From Pseudomonadota bacterium (GTDB taxonomy: Bacteria > Pseudomonadota > Gammaproteobacteria > Xanthomonadales > Rhodanobacteraceae), in contig JAEYZH010000095.1 of the NCBI GenBank assembly GCA_023430685.1, positions 1-18,868 of the forward strand: DNA of 18,868 bases, given 5' to 3'. A program made the position numbers and the translations under genes. This document shows, in pieces, positions 14,092 to 18,868 of the stretch. Every line of letters begins with the position of its first letter. Position 1 is the first letter of the stretch. A model generated the notes under the pieces. That model was not told where the DNA came from and did no database searches. It was given only the letters and a program-made list of their open reading frames with translations.

Positions 14092-15821
14092 CCGCGACGC
14101 GCCCCGCCCGCCACCGCGGCGTGATCGCATTGCGCCTGTTCGCGCTGGCCGCATTCGCGGCGTTCGTCGCCTTCGGACCGCTCGCCGAGAACACCGCGGC
14201 CGAGCGCCTGTTCGCGGCGACGCTCGCGACGATCACGCTCGCCGGCCTGCTGTTCGCGAGCGCACGCCCCGCGTTCTCGCTGCTGCTGGTCGCGATCGCG
14301 TTCGGCACGATCGAACTGGCCGGCCGCATCAAGTTCGCCTACCTGATGACGCCGCTGCTCGCGCCGGACCTCGAGTACTTCCTGACCGTCGACACGCTCG
14401 AGGTGATCTCGCACTATCCCGCGCTGCTCGCGACCTGCATCGGCGTGCTGGTGCTCGTTCCACTCCTGCTGGTCGTCGCGTGGCTGCGCGAACCACGCTC
14501 GCGCATCGTCGGGCACGCGCGCGGGGAGCGCGCGCTGCTGCGCTGGGCCGGCGCGATCGCGGCCATGATGCTGCTGGCGGCATGCCTGCATCCGCGCGGT
14601 CCATTCCACGCGGTGTTCAACAAGCCGATGTGGATCACGGTCAACGACCGCAGCTTCATCACCAACTTCTTCACCTCGTTCAACGACACCGAGATCATCG
14701 AGCCGGTCGCGCCGGCCAACCTCGACCGCGGCATCCGCTGGACGCTCGATCGCCCGCTGCAGGCGCCGCCGACCTCGCCCGACGTCGTGGTCGTGCTCGA
14801 GGAGAGCACGTTCGATCCGCGCATCCTGAAGGCCTGCGACATCCCGGCCTGCCGACGCGCGATGTTCAAGCCCGACCGGCGCACGCGCGCGCACGGGCTG
14901 CTGTCGGTGCACACCTTCGGCGGCGGCACCTGGACCAGCGAGTTCTCGCTGCTGACCGGCCTCGCGCACAACCTGTTCGGCAACGCGGGGCTCTACGCGC
15001 CCTACAACCTCGCGCCGCGCGTGCGCCACACGCTGCCGCGCGTGTTCCAGGCGGCCGGCTACCGCGCGATCGCGCTCTACCCGATGACCGGCGACTTCCT
15101 CAACGCGCGCAACGCCTACGACTATTACGGCTTCGACGCGTTCTACGACGGCACCGACTACGGCCTCGGCTGGGGCAGCCGCGACGCGGACCTCGTCGCC
15201 GTGTTCGAACGCGTCTACGCGGACGAGAAGCGCATGCATCCGGACACGCCGTTGTTCGTTTTCCTGCTCACGCTGCACCAGCACGGACCGCACATGGTGC
15301 CGCTGGCCGAGCTGCCGCCGCCGTTCGACCGACCGCTGTTCGCGGGCCGCTTCCGCCCGAAGAAGCTCGACGAATGGCTGAACCTCAACCTCGGCAATTA
15401 CCTCGAGCGGCTGCAACAGTCCGACGCCGCCCTGGCGCGGCTCGAAAAGATGCTGCTCGATCGCGACCAGCCGACCGTCCTCGCGCACTTCGGCGACCAC
15501 CAGCCCTCGTTCGACGGTGCGATCAACCGCCTCGACAAGGTCGTGCCGAAGCTGCTCGAGCGCACTTCGAACTGGGTCACCTACTACATGGTGAAGTCGA
15601 ATTTCCGGGTCCGCCGCGCATTCGACTATCCGGCCCTCGACATCGCATTCCTCGGATCGATCGTGCTCGACGTCGCGGGCGTGCCCAAGGACGCGTTCTA
15701 CCAGGCCAACACGCTGCTGCGCGAACGCTGCAAGGGTCGCTATCTGGACTGCAAGGATGCGAAGATGGTCGCGTCCTACCACGACCACATCTTCCGCGAA
15801 CTCGACGGCCTGCGCGAATGA
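14088..15821 (+). CDS. LTA synthase-like membrane transferase (sulfatase/alkaline phosphatase fold)
   Basis: The 577-residue product has five predicted transmembrane helices (about residues 12-32, 40-58, 62-79, 112-133 and 150-167) and then a large periplasmic domain of the sulfatase fold. This is the layout of LtaS, OpgB and phosphoethanolamine-transferase relatives, which move phosphoglycerol or phosphoethanolamine from phospholipid onto an acceptor. Metal and nucleophile positions are visible: LEESTFDP with Glu239, GGGTWTSEF with Thr281 as likely nucleophile, and HFGDHQP with Asp470 and His471. Four cysteines (CDIPAC near 250-255 and CKGRYLDC near the C-terminus) suggest periplasmic disulfides. 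The ATG at 14088 begins a short basic leader before the first helix. It lies 43 bases after lpxB and overlaps rnhB by 4 nt. The acceptor is unknown; lipid A or periplasmic glucans are possible from context only. It is not part of the core cluster in most gammaproteobacteria. Confidence 0.85.
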   Translation: MTATRPARHRGVIALRLFALAAFAAFVAFGPLAENTAAERLFAATLATITLAGLLFASARPAFSLLLVAIAFGTIELAGRIKFAYLMTPLLAPDLEYFLTVDTLEVISHYPALLATCIGVLVLVPLLLVVAWLREPRSRIVGHARGERALLRWAGAIAAMMLLAACLHPRGPFHAVFNKPMWITVNDRSFITNFFTSFNDTEIIEPVAPANLDRGIRWTLDRPLQAPPTSPDVVVVLEESTFDPRILKACDIPACRRAMFKPDRRTRAHGLLSVHTFGGGTWTSEFSLLTGLAHNLFGNAGLYAPYNLAPRVRHTLPRVFQAAGYRAIALYPMTGDFLNARNAYDYYGFDAFYDGTDYGLGWGSRDADLVAVFERVYADEKRMHPDTPLFVFLLTLHQHGPHMVPLAELPPPFDRPLFAGRFRPKKLDEWLNLNLGNYLERLQQSDAALARLEKMLLDRDQPTVLAHFGDHQPSFDGAINRLDKVVPKLLERTSNWVTYYMVKSNFRVRRAFDYPALDIAFLGSIVLDVAGVPKDAFYQANTLLRERCKGRYLDCKDAKMVASYHDHIFRELDGLRE

Positions 15822-16423
15822 AACCACGCCACGCATGCGCGATCCCCGGCCACGTCGCCGGCGTCGACGAAGCCGGCCGCGGCCCGCTGGCGGGACCGGT
15901 GGTCGTCGCCGCCGTGATCCTCGACCCGCGCCGGCGCGTGCGCGGCCTCGCCGATTCGAAGGTGCTGTGCGAGGAACGGCGCGAGCGCCTCGCGCCGCGC
16001 ATCCGCGAGCGCGCGATCGCCTGGTCGGTGGTGGTCGTCGACACCGACGAGATCGAGTTGCTGAACATCCTCGGGGCGACGCTCGCGGGCATGGCGCGCG
16101 CGCTCGCCGCGCTCGCGCCGGCGCCCGCGCTCGCGCTCGTCGACGGCAACCGCCTGCCGAAGTCGCTGCCGTGCGCCGCGCGCGCGGTGGTGGGCGGGGA
16201 CGCGAGCGAACCCGCGATCAGCGCCGCCTCGATCCTCGCCAAGACCGAGCGCGACCGGATCATGCGCGAACTCGACCTGCAGCACCCGGGCTACGGCTTC
16301 GCCCGGCACAAGGGCTATCCGACGCCGGAGCACTTCGCGGCGCTCGAGCAGCTCGGTCCCTGCCCGATCCATCGACGCGGCTTCGAGCCCGTGCGGCGTC
16401 TCGTCGCTCCCGAACTGTTCTGA
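15818..16423 (+). CDS. rnhB: Ribonuclease HII
   Basis: RNase HII cuts RNA-DNA hybrids and removes single ribonucleotides misincorporated by DNA polymerases; it is cytosolic. The 201-residue product (E. coli 198) has VDEAGRGPLAGPVVVAAV, with the catalytic pair Asp17-Glu18. It also has LADSKVL, the third acidic residue in LVDGN (Asp109), the GGDASEPAISAASILAKTERD block with Asp128, and the family C-terminal HPGYGFARHKGYPT and HRRGFEPVR. The ATG at 15818 overlaps the preceding stop as ATGA and gives only 16 residues before the catalytic motif, fitting the family; the much longer open frame upstream overlaps the transferase gene. It is followed by dnaE after 162 bases, the common lpxB-rnhB-dnaE neighbourhood. 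Confidence 0.97.
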   Translation: MKPRHACAIPGHVAGVDEAGRGPLAGPVVVAAVILDPRRRVRGLADSKVLCEERRERLAPRIRERAIAWSVVVVDTDEIELLNILGATLAGMARALAALAPAPALALVDGNRLPKSLPCAARAVVGGDASEPAISAASILAKTERDRIMRELDLQHPGYGFARHKGYPTPEHFAALEQLGPCPIHRRGFEPVRRLVAPELF

Positions 16424-16493
16424 GTCGCGCAGGTCCCCTCGCGGGGTGGATCCGGATGCGCGAACGGGCCGCACCGCTGCGGCCGCCTGCCGT

Positions 16494-16516
16494 ATCGGAT
16501 CTCCCATCTCCGATCC
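16494..16516. repeat. Possible decayed heptamer-repeat arm upstream of dnaE
   Basis: Two to three C-rich units with period 7 (CTCCCAT, CTCCGAT, then CCCGG) lie in the rnhB-dnaE gap, with a 6-base inverted repeat ATCGGA/TCCGAT at 16494-16499 and 16509-16514. They resemble the right arms of the other elements, but no partner arm is convincing. The rest of 16424-16530 shows only a short CCCC/GGGG hairpin near 16432-16446. Confidence 0.25.
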
Positions 16517-16530
16517 CGGCTTCATCGACC

Positions 16531-16559
16531 TTGCCGCTGGCGGAGGCAGCCACTACGCT
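16531..16559 (+). promoter_or_regulatory. Putative dnaE promoter
   Basis: TTGCCG at 16531-16536 and TACGCT at 16554-16559 are separated by exactly 17 bases, with four of six and three of six matches to the sigma-70 consensus. Transcription would start about 20 bases before the dnaE ATG. This is a sequence match only; the rnhB transcript could also read through, since no terminator with a T-tract is seen. Confidence 0.4.
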
Positions 16560-16585
16560 GGCCCTCCCCCGCGTTCGCCGTGTCC

Positions 16586-18868
16586 ATGTCCCCCGGTTTC
16601 GTCCATCTCCACGTCCACAGCGAGTTCTCGCTGATCGACTCGACGATCCGCGTCGGCGAACTCGTGTCCGCGTGCGCGCGCGGCGACATGCCCGCGGTGG
16701 CGCTGACCGACCAGGCGAACCTGTTCGCGCTGGTGAAGTTCCAGAAGGCCGCGGAGGCGGCCGGCGTCAAGCCGATCGCGGGGTGCGACCTGTGGATCGC
16801 CGATCCCGAGGAGCGCGGGCGGCCGCAGAGGCTGGTCGTGCTGTGCCAGGACCGGCGCGGCTACCTCAATCTCTCGCGGCTGCTCTCGCGCGCGTACGCG
16901 GAGAATCGCCATGGCGACCATGCACTCGTCGATCCGGGCTGGTTCGAGGACGCGCACGACGGCTTGATCGTGCTCGCGGGGCAGGACAGCGATGTCGGCC
17001 GCCTGCTGCTGGCGGGGCGCGACGATGCGGCGCGCGCCCGCGCGCGCTGGTGGAGCGCGCGCTTCGCCGACCGCTACTACCTCGAAGTCACGCGCGTGCG
17101 CCGACCGCAGGAAGACGCGTTCCTCGCGGCCGCGCTCGAGCTCGGCGCGCAACTCGACCTGCCGTTGCTCGCCTCCAATGACGTGCGTTTCCTCGCACGC
17201 GAGGATTTCGAGGCGCACGAGGCGCGCGTATGCATCCATGCGGGCCGCGTGCTCGCCGATCCCAAGCGCCCGCGCGAGTACACGCCCGAGCAGTACCTGA
17301 AGTCGCCGCGCGAGATGGCCGAGGTGTTCGCGGACCTTCCGGAGCTGCTCGAGAACACGGTCGAGCTCGCGAAGCGCTGCAACTTCGAGCTCGAGTTCGG
17401 CACCTACCACCTGCCCGATTTCCCGGTGCCCGCGGGCCACACGCTCGACAGCCACATCCGCGCGCAAGCGCACGCCGGGCTCGCGCGCCGGCTCGCCGCG
17501 CACGCGCCTGCGCCCGGCTTCGTGCGCGAGGACTACACGCGGCGGCTCGACACCGAGCTCGACGTGATCATGCAGATGGGTTTCCCGGGCTACTTCCTGA
17601 TCGTCGCCGACTTCATCAACTGGGCGAAGTCCAACGACATCCCGGTGGGACCGGGCCGCGGTTCCGGCGCGGGCTCGCTGGTCGCCTACGCGCTCGGCAT
17701 CACCGATCTCGATCCGTTGCGCTACGGCCTGCTGTTCGAGCGGTTCCTCAATCCCGAACGCGTGTCGATGCCGGACTTCGACGTCGACTTCTGCATGGAC
17801 AAGCGCGATCGCGTGATCGACTACGTGAGCCGCACCTACGGGCGCGATCGCGTCAGCCAGATCATCACCTACGGCACGATGGCGGCCAAGGCGGTGCTGC
17901 GCGACACCGGTCGCGTGCTCGGGATGCCGTATGGCCAGGTCGATCGCATCGCGAAGCTGCTGCCGAGGATGCCGCTCGACCTGTCGCTCGAGGACGCGCT
18001 CGGCCGCTCGGAAAAGGCGCGGCGGGAACCCGATCGCGTGGTCGCCGAATTCCGCACGCTGTACGACACCGACGACGAAGCACGCGAACTCGTCGACCTC
18101 GCGCTCAAGCTCGAGGACCTCACGCGCAACGCGGGCAAGCACGCGGGCGGCGTGGTGATCGCGCCGGGCCCGCTGCACGAATACGCACCGCTCTACTCGG
18201 AAGGCGGCGACGGCGTCGTCACGCAGTACGACAAGGACGACGTCGAAGCGGTCGGCCTCGTCAAGTTCGACTTCCTCGGCCTGCGCACGCTCACGATCAT
18301 CGACTGGGCGGTGAAGGCGATCAACAAGCGCCGTGATTCGTCATTGGTGATTCGTGATTCGTCATCGGTGATGGGTGAGTCTCGTGATTCGCGGATGCAG
18401 GAGCCCGCTCTCGCCAATCACCAATCACCCATCACCCATCACGGCCCGCTCGACATCATGGCGATCCCGCTGGACGACCCGGCGGTGTTCGACCTGCTGA
18501 AGAGGGCGCGCACGGTCGCGGTGTTCCAGTTCGAATCGCGCGGCATGCAGGGCGCGCTGAAGGACGCCAGGCCCGATCGCTTCGAGGACATCATCGCGCT
18601 CGGCGCGCTGTACCGGCCGGGTCCGATGGACCTGATCCCGAGCTTCTGCGCGCGAAAGCTCGGGCGCGAGCCGATCGAGTACCCCGATCCGCGCGTCGAA
18701 CCCGTCCTGAAGGAGACCTACGGCATCATGGTCTACCAGGAACAGGAGATGCAGATCGCCCAGGGCCTGGCCGGCTACTCGCTGGGCGGCGCCGACCTGC
18801 TGCGCCGCGCCATGGGCAAGACGAAGCCCGAGGAGATGGCCAAGGAGCGGGCCAAGTTCGAGAGCGGC
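16586..18868 (+). CDS. dnaE: DNA polymerase III subunit alpha (3'-truncated by window edge), with a repeat-derived in-frame insertion
   Basis: DnaE is the catalytic C-family polymerase of the replicative holoenzyme. 761 codons are visible of a protein usually near 1,160-1,200 residues. It begins SPGFVHLHVHSEFSLIDSTIR, the PHP domain start. The palm carries GPGRGSGAGSLVAYALGI, MPDFDVDFCMDKRD with catalytic Asp397 and Asp399 (E. coli 401/403), QIITYGTMAAKAVLRD, NAGKHAGGVVIAP, and LVKFDFLGL with the third Asp at 562. A later block, LGGADLLRRAMGKTKPEEM, precedes the window end. The ATG at 16586 is preferred; a GTG two codons earlier is possible, and no Shine-Dalgarno is seen. Between INKRR and PLDI, where E. 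coli has six residues, this protein has 37 (residues 584-620), encoded by a heptamer-repeat element. The frame is unbroken through it and the downstream motifs are in register, so the gene appears functional. Confidence 0.96.
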   Translation, partial: MSPGFVHLHVHSEFSLIDSTIRVGELVSACARGDMPAVALTDQANLFALVKFQKAAEAAGVKPIAGCDLWIADPEERGRPQRLVVLCQDRRGYLNLSRLLSRAYAENRHGDHALVDPGWFEDAHDGLIVLAGQDSDVGRLLLAGRDDAARARARWWSARFADRYYLEVTRVRRPQEDAFLAAALELGAQLDLPLLASNDVRFLAREDFEAHEARVCIHAGRVLADPKRPREYTPEQYLKSPREMAEVFADLPELLENTVELAKRCNFELEFGTYHLPDFPVPAGHTLDSHIRAQAHAGLARRLAAHAPAPGFVREDYTRRLDTELDVIMQMGFPGYFLIVADFINWAKSNDIPVGPGRGSGAGSLVAYALGITDLDPLRYGLLFERFLNPERVSMPDFDVDFCMDKRDRVIDYVSRTYGRDRVSQIITYGTMAAKAVLRDTGRVLGMPYGQVDRIAKLLPRMPLDLSLEDALGRSEKARREPDRVVAEFRTLYDTDDEARELVDLALKLEDLTRNAGKHAGGVVIAPGPLHEYAPLYSEGGDGVVTQYDKDDVEAVGLVKFDFLGLRTLTIIDWAVKAINKRRDSSLVIRDSSSVMGESRDSRMQEPALANHQSPITHHGPLDIMAIPLDDPAVFDLLKRARTVAVFQFESRGMQGALKDARPDRFEDIIALGALYRPGPMDLIPSFCARKLGREPIEYPDPRVEPVLKETYGIMVYQEQEMQIAQGLAGYSLGGADLLRRAMGKTKPEEMAKERAKFESG
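18333..18444. repeat. Heptamer-repeat element (GTGATTC family) inside dnaE
   Basis: From 18333, seven consecutive 7-base units of type GTGATTC run to 18381, then two extra bases and one more unit (18384-18390). The right arm, 18414-18441, is four units of the reverse-complement form (CCAATCA twice, CCCATCA twice), with CCG and CGG at the outer ends of the two arms. The first six heptamers also form two 21-base units (18333-18353 and 18354-18374), read in the dnaE frame as DSSLVIR and DSSSVMG. Six of the eight left-arm units contain TGA out of frame. The two whose TGA would be in frame (units starting at 18340 and 18361) read TCA instead. Confidence 0.92.

Noticed and set aside
18333..18444. 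CRISPR-like array or intein inside dnaE
   Set aside because: Units are 7 bases with no spacers, so this is not CRISPR. The insert is only 37 residues and lacks intein splice residues and blocks.

Overview
The window is a GC-rich bacterial chromosome segment. Its gene order is tsf, pyrH, frr, uppS, cdsA, dxr, rseP, bamA, skp, lpxD, fabZ, lpxA, lpxB, (extra gene), rnhB, dnaE. This is the conserved gammaproteobacterial translation / isoprenoid / outer-membrane-biogenesis / lipid A cluster. The protein sequences, the pyrH-type promoter and the style of intergenic repeats suggest the Xanthomonadaceae / Lysobacteraceae group; that placement is inference, not a database result. Almost everything lies on the + strand.

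Layout. 1-854 is the 3' part of tsf, closed by a perfect 18-bp bidirectional terminator. 922-1571 (minus strand) is a TRIC-type (UPF0126) membrane channel gene broken by what looks like a single missing base. pyrH and frr follow as separate short units, each with a recognisable -10 box. From 3270 to 7373, uppS-cdsA-dxr-rseP overlap start to stop (7, 4 and 4 nt). bamA, skp, lpxD, fabZ and lpxA then run to 12681, again mostly with overlaps, followed by lpxB. A membrane-anchored LTA-synthase-like (sulfatase-fold) transferase sits between lpxB and rnhB and overlaps rnhB by 4 nt. dnaE begins at 16586 and runs off the right edge.

Together the genes make UMP kinase and ribosome recycling factor, the undecaprenyl carrier (dxr to uppS), CDP-diacylglycerol, the intramembrane protease of the envelope stress response, the outer-membrane protein assembly machine with its periplasmic chaperone, and the first acylation and disaccharide steps of lipid A.

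The most unusual signal is a set of period-7 repeat elements with inverted arms, in two sequence families (G-rich GGGAATN and GTGATTC). One fills the frr-uppS gap. One straddles the start of lpxB and encodes its N-terminus. One is inserted in frame inside dnaE shortly after the third catalytic aspartate; there, the only two heptamers whose TGA would fall in the dnaE frame read TCA instead. Several arms are also canonical G-quadruplex motifs. Separately, LpxA carries Met at the 'hydrocarbon ruler' position, which predicts short (about C10-C11) 3-hydroxyacyl chains on lipid A.
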